Of a stretch of 64,000 nt of DNA, positions 16,982 through 24,805 are shown one piece after another. A program made the position numbers and the translations under genes. The DNA is taken from positions 186,001-250,000 of the forward strand of contig CAVYVC010000030.1 in NCBI GenBank assembly GCA_963771845.1. The letters are read 5' to 3'. Under the pieces are notes generated by a model that ran no database searches, was not told the origin of the DNA, and saw only the letters and a list, made by a program, of their open reading frames with translations. How positions within the stretch are numbered: the stretch's first letter is position 1; every line of letters starts with the position of its first letter. The stretch comes from VAZQ01 sp963771845 (lineage in GTDB: Bacteria > Pseudomonadota > Alphaproteobacteria > Rhizobiales > Xanthobacteraceae).

Positions 16982-17814
16982 TGGGGGATGCAATCTACCG
17001 CGGCATGGATCGCCCGGCGCTCGATGCGGCCTATAACAACAGCGCGGCCGTGGCGGACAGCCTGCAATGGCTGGAGCGTTGGCGCGCCCGCAGCGCAGCG
17101 GTCCGGGCAGGAGCGCATGCGCGGCTCGATGTGCCGTATGGCAAGCGGCCGCGGGAGCGCATCGACTATTTTCCGTCAGGTGCCCAACGGCCGCCGTTGT
17201 TCGTGTTCATTCATGGCGGCTACTGGCAGCGCAACGACAAGGAGATGTTTGCCTTTGTCGCCGACGGGCTGCAGCCGCACGGTATTGATGCCGCGACCGT
17301 CGGCTACACGCTCGCTCCCGACGCACGTTTGACCGAAATCGTGCAGGAGATCAAGCAGGCGCTGAGTTTTTTATCGGAGCATGCGGACAATTTTGGTTTT
17401 GCTCGGGATCGGGTGTTTGCCGGAGGCTGGTCGGCGGGCGGACATCTCACCGCCATGGCCGCGCGGCATCCCACCGTTTGCGGCGGCATTCCCATCAGCG
17501 GAATTTTTGATCTTGAGCCCATTGCGCTCAACTATCTCAACGAAAAGCTCGCGCTCGATCCGTCCGAGGTGGAGACGCTAAGCCCGCTACGCATCGTGGG
17601 CGATCGCAGTCCTCCGCTGCGGATGTTCGTGGGAGGGAACGAGCTGCCCGAGCTCAAACGCCAATCCGCGAGCTACGCCGCCGCCGCCCGCGAACGCCGC
17701 CTGCCGGTGCAACTCACGGTCCTTCCAGGACACCACCATTTTTCCATTCTCGACGAGATTCGTCGGCCCGACGGAGCCATCACGGCCGCGCTGCGCGAGC
17801 TGATTGCAACGTAG
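16981..17814 (+). CDS. Alpha/beta hydrolase, arylformamidase-like
   Basis: Hydrolase of 277 residues. ATG 16981 overlaps the ATPase stop (TGATG). The oxyanion motif is HGGYWQRNDKE, the nucleophile elbow is GWSAGGH, and the C-terminal histidine is in GHHHFSILDE. HGGYW is the hallmark of kynurenine-formamidase-type enzymes. The close linkage to an NMT1-type transporter and to DUF1688 suggests it releases formate or opens an amide in a pyrimidine or N-formyl compound taken up by the transporter. That substrate is inference; a plain carboxylesterase remains possible. Confidence 0.85.
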   Translation: MGDAIYRGMDRPALDAAYNNSAAVADSLQWLERWRARSAAVRAGAHARLDVPYGKRPRERIDYFPSGAQRPPLFVFIHGGYWQRNDKEMFAFVADGLQPHGIDAATVGYTLAPDARLTEIVQEIKQALSFLSEHADNFGFARDRVFAGGWSAGGHLTAMAARHPTVCGGIPISGIFDLEPIALNYLNEKLALDPSEVETLSPLRIVGDRSPPLRMFVGGNELPELKRQSASYAAAARERRLPVQLTVLPGHHHFSILDEIRRPDGAITAALRELIAT

Positions 17815-17842
17815 GTTGGCTCGATCACGTTTTGCGAGTTTC

Positions 17843-17909
17843 GTAGCCCGCATGAGCGCAAGCGACATGCGGGATGCGTCCTGGATTTCGCTTCGCTCAT
17901 CCGGGCTAC
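17843..17909. repeat. Palindromic repeat (tagcccgcatgagcg type)
   Basis: Sixty-seven bases beginning gtagcccgcatgagcgcaag and ending cttcgctcatccgggctac. Its two outer arms are near-complementary and each contains a smaller hairpin. The same unit occurs at 27973, 35016, 36451 and 45810. Confidence 0.85.
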
Positions 17910-18001
17910 TATCCGACGCCATCATCGATTGAAACGACTGGGAGTGCCGCGTAGACTTGGCGTAGAAAGACGATCACCCCCAAGAACTCGGAAACGCCGC
18001 C

Positions 18002-19051
18002 ATGTTTCTTAGAAATTACTGGTATGTCGCTGCTTATGATCATGAGGTCAGCGCGCGGCCGATGCGCCGGCTCATTCTGGGCGAGCCGGTCGTGCTCTAT
18101 CGCCTGGAGGATGGAACGCCGGTTGCGCTCGAGGACCGTTGTGCCCACCGCCATCTGCCGCTCTCCATGGGCAAGCTCGTTGGCGACACGCTGCAATGCC
18201 ATTATCACGGCCTGCGCTACGACCGTACGGGGACCTGCGTGCGCGTGCCGGGACAGGAGACGATCCCGCGCTCGGCCCGGGTCAAGAGCTATCCGCTGGC
18301 CGAGCGCTATCACTGGCTATGGATCTGGATGGGCGATCCCGCGCTTGCCGATCCGCGGACGATTCCCGATTTTCACTGGTTCGATGATCCGGCCTGGGGC
18401 GCCAAGGGCGAGTATCTCCACGTCAAATCGAACTGGCAGCTCATTGTCGACAACCTGCTCGACCTCACTCACCTTGCCTTCGTGCACGACACGACCATCG
18501 GCAATGCGGCGCTGGTCGACCAGGCAAACGTCAAGGTGCAGCGCTCCCAGGACGGTGTCGTCGTCACCCGCTGGATCATCGATGCGCCGGCGCCGCCCAC
18601 GTTCGTGAAGGCCGGCGGCTTTACCGGCAATGTCGATCGCTGGCAGATCATCGATTTCGCGCCGCCCGCGTTCCTGCGGCTCGACGTGGGCGCAACGCCG
18701 ACCGGCACCGGCGCGCCCGAAGGGCGGCGCGTCGGGGGCATCGGCATGCGCAATCTCAATGCCATAACGCCGGAAACCGAGGCCACCAGCCATTATTTCT
18801 GGGGGCAGGCGCACAATTGGGACGTCAACAACCCGCGGACGACGGACATGCTTATCGAGCAGATCCGCACCGCGTTCCTGCAGGATGTCGAGGTGTTCGA
18901 AGCGCAGGAACGCAATCTCGACGCAATTCACCATCCGCCGCAGACGGACATCAACGCCGATGCCGGCGTCATACAGGCCCGCCGTATTCTCGACCGGCTT
19001 TATGCGGAGGAGCAGGCCGCAGCCGCGGCAAAGCAGGTGGCCGCGGAGTAG
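18002..19051 (+). CDS. Rieske non-haem iron oxygenase, alpha subunit (VanA-like)
   Basis: Aromatic ring-hydroxylating or O-demethylating oxygenase of 349 residues. The Rieske [2Fe-2S] ligands are in CAHRHLPLSMGKLVGDTLQCHYHG. The mononuclear iron site is in DNLLDLTHLAFVH with a downstream aspartate (FLQDVEVFEAQ). The N-terminus MFLRNYWYVAA is characteristic of vanillate demethylase-type oxygenases. No VanB-type reductase gene is in the window, so electrons must come from elsewhere. Monocistronic by position. Confidence 0.9.
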   Translation: MFLRNYWYVAAYDHEVSARPMRRLILGEPVVLYRLEDGTPVALEDRCAHRHLPLSMGKLVGDTLQCHYHGLRYDRTGTCVRVPGQETIPRSARVKSYPLAERYHWLWIWMGDPALADPRTIPDFHWFDDPAWGAKGEYLHVKSNWQLIVDNLLDLTHLAFVHDTTIGNAALVDQANVKVQRSQDGVVVTRWIIDAPAPPTFVKAGGFTGNVDRWQIIDFAPPAFLRLDVGATPTGTGAPEGRRVGGIGMRNLNAITPETEATSHYFWGQAHNWDVNNPRTTDMLIEQIRTAFLQDVEVFEAQERNLDAIHHPPQTDINADAGVIQARRILDRLYAEEQAAAAAKQVAAE

Positions 19052-19060
19052 GGCAGGAGC

Positions 19061-19735
19061 CTACCGTCTGCCGTAATAATAATACACGTCCTGAATGGAG
19101 GTGGGCCGGATGATGATGCGGCGCGGAGCGCCGTCAGCGGCATAGGCGTCAACCGGAATTTCGCGCACGTTGTTGCCGCCGAAGCGCCGCACCGTGCTCA
19201 AGGCTTCATCGCGCCGCCGCTCGCTGCTCGGCTCCCGCCGGGCCACTTTCTTCACGGAGCGTCGCTTCGGTTTGACCAACGGCGCAATGGGCGGGGCTTG
19301 CGCGGTCGACGCAACGGGCGGGGCTTGCGCGGTTGGCGCTGCCTGCTGGGCTTCTTCCATGGCAGGCGGCGCGCTGGCGAGCTGCTGCGCCGGTGCCATT
19401 GCCGCACGCGGCTGCATGAACTCGGTCGCCGCCGAAACCGGATTCCGACTGGACTGCGGCGGCTCGACGGTTGTCACCTGAACGCGGTCGGGATGGTCCG
19501 CAACGTGCACATCCCTTCCGGGATGGTGCGCAGCAACGGCGGGGGTAGCGGGTTGTGAAGAGCAGGTGCGGCCCCAGGGCAATTGAATCTCGCCTGTGCA
19601 TGACGGTGAGACTTCAACTGCTCCGACCGAGAGCCGCTCGATCAACGCCGGCAGCACACCGACGGCACCCGCGACAACGACGGTTCCGAACGCAATGAGG
19701 CAGGCGGAGGTGAGAAAACGCAGACGCGAGTGCAA
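19061..19735 (-). CDS. Proline/alanine-rich membrane-anchored hypothetical protein
   Basis: Unrecognised protein of about 224 residues. The start is placed at TTG 19735 because AAGGAG lies six bases upstream; the ATG at 19771 lies upstream of that site. One N-terminal transmembrane segment (FLTSACLIAFGTVVVAGAVGVLPALI) is followed by a predicted exported part with SPSCTG and GRTCSSQ cysteines. A low-complexity Ala/Pro/Gln linker holds a short duplicated unit (TAQAPPVAS / TAQAPPIAP). Then come a basic stretch (KPKRRSVKKVARRE) and a Tyr-rich tail (DVYYYYGRR). Function unknown. Confidence 0.65.
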   Translation of the reverse strand: MHSRLRFLTSACLIAFGTVVVAGAVGVLPALIERLSVGAVEVSPSCTGEIQLPWGRTCSSQPATPAVAAHHPGRDVHVADHPDRVQVTTVEPPQSSRNPVSAATEFMQPRAAMAPAQQLASAPPAMEEAQQAAPTAQAPPVASTAQAPPIAPLVKPKRRSVKKVARREPSSERRRDEALSTVRRFGGNNVREIPVDAYAADGAPRRIIIRPTSIQDVYYYYGRR

Positions 19736-19909
19736 GATCGTCTCCTTTGGAGCGCCCCCGCGCGACCTCAAAAAACAACAGGGCTATGGCAGGACTGTGT
19801 CCTGACCCCCGGCTTGAGCTGATATCGGTACTCTATTTTTGTGTTCCAGCAAAGTGCGTGGTCATGGATTGCGGGCTCGAGCCCAGCCTAGGTCGATTGT
19901 CGCCGACTT

Positions 19910-19994
19910 AGAGCGTGTTTCGTCGAGATCGAGCCAGCAGGTCCACCTCTCCCCTTCGGGGCGAGGTACCGCGGGCTGCACCAATCGCGTGGTG
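19910..19994 (-). repeat. Dispersed repeat, copy 2 (inverted relative to 11684-11767)
   Basis: Reverse complement of the element at 11684, with the central hairpin cctctccccttcggggcgagg. It occupies the middle of the 310-base gap 19736-20045. The remainder of that gap holds no gene, only the leader of the proline-rich gene and the tail of the cyclodeaminase gene. Confidence 0.75.
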
Positions 19995-20045
19995 GCCGAT
20001 CTCGGGTAAACCCGGGATCGGTGGACCCGTCCCGCAATGGCGCGA

Positions 20046-21050
20046 TCACTGATGGGCGGCCGGTAACCATATTCCCAGGCCCTTTTCCAGCGCGCGCCGG
20101 TAGAGGAAATGGGCCAATGCCACGTCCTGTGAAACGAGGCCGGTGGTGTGGATCAGAATGCGCTCTTCGGCGCGCTCGCGGCCCTTCTTCGCCCCGCTGA
20201 CGAGCTCGGCTATCTCGGCATAAAGATCGTCGCGCGAGAATTGCCCCACCTCGACCATGTGCTTGAACTCGCGCTGGAGCATGTTGAATTCCCAGCTGTC
20301 GATGACCACCTTATCGAGCTTCGACCAGCCGGCCGGATCAAGCTCGCGACGCGCGAGTGAAATGAAAGTAGAGCCCGGTTTGAGCCAGGGCTCACGGCTC
20401 ACCACCTCGTTTGACGTGGTGCCGCCGACGGCGACGTCGGCCCCGCGCACGACCTCCTCGATGGTCTCCTTGGCAAGCACGGGGATGCGAAGCTCCTTCG
20501 ACCACTTGCGCGCAAAGGCCTCGCGCGTTTCTGGACGACGCGAGGTGCAGCGGATCTCCTCGAACTTGTACATGGTGAGAAGGCAACGCAGCGTGTTGGT
20601 GCCCATGGTGCCCACGCCCACGAGGCCAAGTACCTTCGGGTTGCGCGGCCCCAGCCACTTGCAGGCAATCGTTGCCGCCGCGGCGCTGCGGATGGCGTAG
20701 CTCCAGTGCTCGTCGACAATGGCGACCGGCTCTCCGCTCCTGGGATCGGAGAGCGCGATGTAGCGCGTGCACGAAAGCGCGCCCACCGTGTTGCGCGTGC
20801 CGTCATCATAGTAGTTATAGAGCCGCACGCCGGTCGCTGGGATGTCCTTGAGCAGGACCGACTTCACATGCCAATGGTTGTTGAAACCGTCCGCCACGTC
20901 GAGCTTGAAGCTTGGCGGATTCGACAGCACCACGCTCCCGCGGGCATGCATCAGATACACTTCTTCGCATACGGCAAGCGCATCCTCGACGCTCAACAAC
21001 CCGAGCGTCTCGCGATGGGGAACGAACAGGACGCCGCGGCGATCGCTCAT
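20046..21050 (-). CDS. Ornithine cyclodeaminase/mu-crystallin family protein
   Basis: NAD(P)-binding protein of 334 residues with the Rossmann motif VGVGTMGTNTLRCL and the DEHWSYAIRSAAAATIACKWL region of OCD/ketimine-reductase family members. These enzymes deaminate ornithine, or make or reduce cyclic imines and related amino acids. Which reaction applies is not determinable here. ATG 21050 overlaps the cupin stop (TGATG) and the gene follows the cupin in one operon. Confidence 0.87.
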   Translation of the reverse strand: MSDRRGVLFVPHRETLGLLSVEDALAVCEEVYLMHARGSVVLSNPPSFKLDVADGFNNHWHVKSVLLKDIPATGVRLYNYYDDGTRNTVGALSCTRYIALSDPRSGEPVAIVDEHWSYAIRSAAAATIACKWLGPRNPKVLGLVGVGTMGTNTLRCLLTMYKFEEIRCTSRRPETREAFARKWSKELRIPVLAKETIEEVVRGADVAVGGTTSNEVVSREPWLKPGSTFISLARRELDPAGWSKLDKVVIDSWEFNMLQREFKHMVEVGQFSRDDLYAEIAELVSGAKKGRERAEERILIHTTGLVSQDVALAHFLYRRALEKGLGIWLPAAHQ

Positions 21051-21418
21051 CACTCGTGCAGCACGAAATCGAAATGCTTTCCGGACGGCGCATAGATCTC
21101 GAAGATTTCGAACGGCTCGGCGCCGCGGTTGCTGAGCGAATGCTTCATGCCGGCGGGAATGTAGACGACGTCATCCGCGCGGATCGCATAGCTGGTTCCT
21201 TCGACTGTCAGGGTGCCTTCGCCGCGCTTGACGATATAGACGTTGTCCGCATGGGTGTGATGGTGAAGCTTGCCCGGCGGACCTTGCGGCATCAGGCGAT
21301 TGAGATGCACATCCACCTTCTCGGTGCCGAGCGAGGCATTGATCAACTTGATCTGCTCGCCGCGCCCGGATTCCATCGGGCTCACCGGGCATTCGTTCAG
21401 GCGCAGAATTTTGAACAC
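21050..21418 (-). CDS. Small cupin-domain protein
   Basis: Single beta-barrel cupin of about 122 residues. GTG 21418 is chosen for AAGGAG five bases upstream. Motif 1 is KLHHHTHADNVYIVKRGEG and motif 2 is YIPAGMKHSLSN, giving three histidines and one further histidine for a metal. Likely a small isomerase, epimerase or mono-domain dioxygenase, or a ligand sensor. It leads the operon with the ornithine-cyclodeaminase-like gene and is divergent from the M20 hydrolases. Confidence 0.85.
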   Translation of the reverse strand: MFKILRLNECPVSPMESGRGEQIKLINASLGTEKVDVHLNRLMPQGPPGKLHHHTHADNVYIVKRGEGTLTVEGTSYAIRADDVVYIPAGMKHSLSNRGAEPFEIFEIYAPSGKHFDFVLHE

Positions 21419-21500
21419 GCGCGCTCCTTGCCGTCGCAACAACCGGCATGCAATATCGTGCGACCGTAATCACGCAGATCGGGACGATCAAGCCATCAGC

Positions 21501-22892
21501 ATGAGCCGCGCCGCCGCCATCGCTCGCGCGCACGCCTATTTCGACCGCGGCGAATTTCTCGCCGATCTCAAACGCCGCGTCGCAATCCCGAGCACCAGCC
21601 AGGAACCCGAACGCAAGCCCGAACTGCGCCGTTACCTCGATCACGAGATCGTGCCCGCGCTGGAACCGCTGGGATTTGCATCCCGCATTCTTGAAGGTTC
21701 GCGCCGCCCGCCGATTCTTCTGGCCGATCGCATGGAGGGCGCGGATGTTCCGACCATTCTGATCTACGGCCATGGCGATACCATTCGCGGCATGGACGAG
21801 AGCTGGCGAACCGGACTCTCGCCGTGGACGCTCACCGCCGAGGGCGATCGTTTCTACGGCCGTGGGACCGCAGACAACAAAGGACAGCACAGCATCAATT
21901 TCGCCGCGCTTGCGGCGGTGATCGGCGAGCGCGGGCAGCTCGGCTTCAACGCGAAATTTCTGATTGAAATGGGGGAGGAGGTCGGCTCGGCCGGGCTGCA
22001 CGAGTTTTGTGAGGAGCACAAGAACGGCTTGCTCAAGGCGGATGTCCTGATTGCCTCCGACGGCCCGCGGATATCGCCGCGGCAGCCGACAATTTATCTC
22101 GGTGCGCGCGGCACTCACCTGATCGACTTGATCGTGGATCTGCGGGAAGGCGCGCACCACTCCGGCAATTGGGGCGGGCTGCTGGCCAATCCCGGTATCA
22201 TCCTTTCCCATGCACTCGCCTGCATCACCGATGCGCGCGGCGCGATCGCAGTGCCGCAATGGCGCCCGCCGCTGCCGCAGCCGGTGCGAGACCTGCTGGC
22301 GGGAGTCGAGATCGATGGCGGCGGCAACGGGCCGACCGTCGACCGCGATTGGGGCGAGCCGCAGCTCACGCCCGCCGAGCGCGTGTTTGCGTGGAACAGC
22401 TTCGAGGTGTTGGCCTTCACCACCGGCACACCCGACCATCCGGTCAACGCCATTCCCGGCAGCGCTCGCGCCCATTGCCAGCTGCGTTACGTCGTCGGCA
22501 CCAACGTGGATGAGATCATTCCGGCCTTGCGCCGCCATCTTGACCATCATGGCTTTCATCAGGTCGAGGTGCGTGGCGGAAAGGGCGGGTTCTTTCGGGC
22601 AACCCGCCTCGATCCGCACGACCCGTGGGTCACCTTTGCCGCTCGTTCCGTGCAGCAGACCACCGGGCGCGCGCCGACCATTCTCCCCAATATCGGGGGC
22701 TCATTGCCCAATGACAGCTTTGCCGAGGTGCTTGGCCTCAAGACGATCTGGATTCCGCATTCCTATGCCGGATGTTCCCAGCACGCTCCCGATGAGCACC
22801 TGCTCGCGCCCATCGTCCGCGAAGCATTGGGCATCATGGCGGGATTGTTCTGGGACATCGGCGATCCTGATGCCGGCCGGCCAGTCACGTGA
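21501..22892 (+). CDS. M20-family metallohydrolase
   Basis: Zinc amidohydrolase/dipeptidase of 463 residues from ATG 21501. Metal-ligand motifs are intact: YGHGDTIRG (HxD), GRGTADNKGQ, the EMGEEVGS acidic pair, and a C-terminal histidine in IPHSYAGCSQHAPDEH. Family members cleave dipeptides, N-acyl amino acids or ureido/carbamoyl compounds. It overlaps the next hydrolase gene by 4 bases (GTGA). Confidence 0.9.
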   Translation: MSRAAAIARAHAYFDRGEFLADLKRRVAIPSTSQEPERKPELRRYLDHEIVPALEPLGFASRILEGSRRPPILLADRMEGADVPTILIYGHGDTIRGMDESWRTGLSPWTLTAEGDRFYGRGTADNKGQHSINFAALAAVIGERGQLGFNAKFLIEMGEEVGSAGLHEFCEEHKNGLLKADVLIASDGPRISPRQPTIYLGARGTHLIDLIVDLREGAHHSGNWGGLLANPGIILSHALACITDARGAIAVPQWRPPLPQPVRDLLAGVEIDGGGNGPTVDRDWGEPQLTPAERVFAWNSFEVLAFTTGTPDHPVNAIPGSARAHCQLRYVVGTNVDEIIPALRRHLDHHGFHQVEVRGGKGGFFRATRLDPHDPWVTFAARSVQQTTGRAPTILPNIGGSLPNDSFAEVLGLKTIWIPHSYAGCSQHAPDEHLLAPIVREALGIMAGLFWDIGDPDAGRPVT

Positions 22893-24055
22893 AGAGCGGC
22901 CATAGACAATTAAGCGTTCCCACAACGGACATCATTGAGTGGACGCGTGCATTCGTGCGTCATCCGAGCCCGCAAACCGAGCGTTTCGAACAGGAACCAC
23001 AGGTCCAGAGCTTCATCGGCGACCAGATTGCTCCGCTCGTGCAAAAGCTCGCCTTGCCGTGGCGGCGCGACCGCATGGGCAACCTCATTGTCGAGCTTGG
23101 CCCCGCAAGCTCCGGGAAAAGCCTGCTGCTGATGGCTTACGCCATGACGCATCCTGCCAACCGCATGCGCAATCCGTTTGCGGGCGAGCTGATCGAAGAT
23201 GCAACGGGCGCTTACGTGCGCGGGCGCGGCGTCTCCGAGCAGAAGGGAGCGCTCGCGGCTGCGCTCGCCGCCGTCAAGACCGCCGCCGACCGGCTTACCT
23301 TGCGCGGCCGGCTGATATTTGCGGTGAGCACGGCGGGTGAAACCGGCCGGCACGATGCCGCGACCAGCATTTGCAATGCGCTGGGTTATTGCCCTGCGCT
23401 CGCGGTGATCGCGCTAGGCACCACTGGGCGCATCGCGCTCGCGAACAAGGGCCGCATCGATGTCGTCATCACGGTGCGCGGCAAGGCCGCACACAGCGCC
23501 ATGCCGTGGATGGGAGTGGACGCCATCGAAGGCGCGCGCCGCGTGCTCGATCGCGTCCTTGCCATTGATGTTGCAGCGAAGAAACATCCCGCGCTGGGCG
23601 AGGCAACGCTTACGGCGACGTCGATCCGCTCCTGGCCAGAGGCGACGCATACGGTACAGGACGAAGTTCGTCTCACCTTCGACCGGCGCCTCTTGCCCGG
23701 AGACGATCCGCACGCTGCCTTCAGCGCGATTGCAGCCGCCGCCGATATCGGCGAGCCGTGGTCGATCAAGGCAGAGCTTGGCCCGATCATGTATCCGGCC
23801 GAGATTGCACCGGATGGCCCATTCATGCGCGCTGCGGTGGAGGGATGCCGGCGCATGGGACTGGAGCCACCGGGCACGTTCCACAGCCACGGCGCGCTCG
23901 ACGCCGGCTATTTTTGTTTGCGAGGCGCGCAAGGAGCGATGTGGGGTCCGGGCGCGGTCGAGCAGTGGCATTCCGATGACGAACGCATCCCCGTCGCCGA
24001 TCTCATCACCGGGGCGGTGGCGTATCGGGGCATGATCGAAGCGGCACTGTGCTGA
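22889..24055 (+). CDS. M20-like peptidase with altered metal site
   Basis: Second M20-fold protein (388 residues, GTG start coupled to the first). The dimerisation domain is evident in GKAAHSAMPWMGVDAIEGARRVL. Where M20 enzymes have an HxDxxP motif this one reads LLLMAYAMTHPANRM. The aspartate position in GRGVSEQKG is changed, and the usual Glu-Glu pair reads TAGETGR. It may bind metal differently or serve as a partner of the first M20 protein; the sequence shows ligand changes but not loss of the fold. Confidence 0.8.
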   Translation: MKSGHRQLSVPTTDIIEWTRAFVRHPSPQTERFEQEPQVQSFIGDQIAPLVQKLALPWRRDRMGNLIVELGPASSGKSLLLMAYAMTHPANRMRNPFAGELIEDATGAYVRGRGVSEQKGALAAALAAVKTAADRLTLRGRLIFAVSTAGETGRHDAATSICNALGYCPALAVIALGTTGRIALANKGRIDVVITVRGKAAHSAMPWMGVDAIEGARRVLDRVLAIDVAAKKHPALGEATLTATSIRSWPEATHTVQDEVRLTFDRRLLPGDDPHAAFSAIAAAADIGEPWSIKAELGPIMYPAEIAPDGPFMRAAVEGCRRMGLEPPGTFHSHGALDAGYFCLRGAQGAMWGPGAVEQWHSDDERIPVADLITGAVAYRGMIEAALC

Positions 24056-24093
24056 GCAACCGAAAACAATCATCAGATGTATGCAGATATTGT

Positions 24094-24116
24094 GTAACGA
24101 TCGCGATTGGCGTTAC
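24094..24116. promoter_or_regulatory. Inverted repeat upstream of the DUF336 gene
   Basis: GTAACG and CGTTAC separated by 11 bases, just downstream of an AT-rich stretch (cagatgtatgcagatattg) in the 141-base gap before the DUF336 gene. It could be an operator; there is no supporting evidence beyond symmetry and position. Confidence 0.25.
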
Positions 24117-24196
24117 CATCAGCTGCTCGCGGGAGCAGAGAATCTCCGAATGGAACGGCCCCGCCTCAGTTCCGCGCCATCCCCTGGAGGAAAGCA

Positions 24197-24691
24197 ATGC
24201 CATGGTTCCATGCACTTGCGGTCATCGCGTTGAGCGGCGTCGCTGCCGCGGCCGCTGATCCGCTGCCGACCGAGACTTTCAAGGTTCTTCCGCTCACACT
24301 GGCGGTCGAAGCCGCACAGGCGGCAATCGCTGCGTGCAAGGCCGACGGCTTTGCCGTCACCGCCGCGGTCGCGGACCGTGCCGGCAACCTCCAGGTGCTC
24401 CTTGCCGGCGATGGGGCAAGTGTGTTGAGCCGCGATATAACCCGCCGCAAAGCCTATACGGGGGCCGTACGGCGAATCGCGACGACGGAATTGGCCAAGG
24501 CGGTCGCGGCGCCGGGAGCGTTCAATCCCACCCTCTATGACACGCAGATGGTGGCCGTAGGAGGTGGGGTGCCGATCAAGGTGGGCAATCAGGTTATCGG
24601 CGGTATCGGCGTCGGCGGCACGCCGAGCGGCGAGAAGGACGAGGCCTGCGCCAATGCGGGTATTGCCAAGATCAGCGATCGCCTGAACTGA
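24197..24691 (+). CDS. Exported GlcG/HbpS-type (DUF336) haem-degrading-like protein
   Basis: Protein of 164 residues with a signal peptide ending near VAAAAAD. The DUF336 fold is visible in AAQAAIAACKADGFAVTAAVADRAGNLQVLL, RKAYTG, and the C-terminal glycine-rich PIKVGNQVIGGIGVGGTPSGEKDEACANAGI. GGAGGAAAG lies upstream of ATG 24197. Family members bind haem or cobalamin precursors or accompany glycolate/diol enzymes. Its precise role here is unknown. Confidence 0.87.
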   Translation: MPWFHALAVIALSGVAAAAADPLPTETFKVLPLTLAVEAAQAAIAACKADGFAVTAAVADRAGNLQVLLAGDGASVLSRDITRRKAYTGAVRRIATTELAKAVAAPGAFNPTLYDTQMVAVGGGVPIKVGNQVIGGIGVGGTPSGEKDEACANAGIAKISDRLN

Positions 24692-24805
24692 TAGATCGTA
24701 TTCATCCGCTCAACAATGACCTGATCGGCGTGTATCGTGCAATCAAAACGAAACAGCCGCTAAAACACGCCCCGCAGGGCCGTCGTCGCGAGCGAGCTCA
24801 CCCGT

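Noticed and set aside
21171..22619. 482-codon open frame on the minus strand
   Set aside because: Antisense to the M20 hydrolase and overlapping the cupin gene in another frame; no motif.
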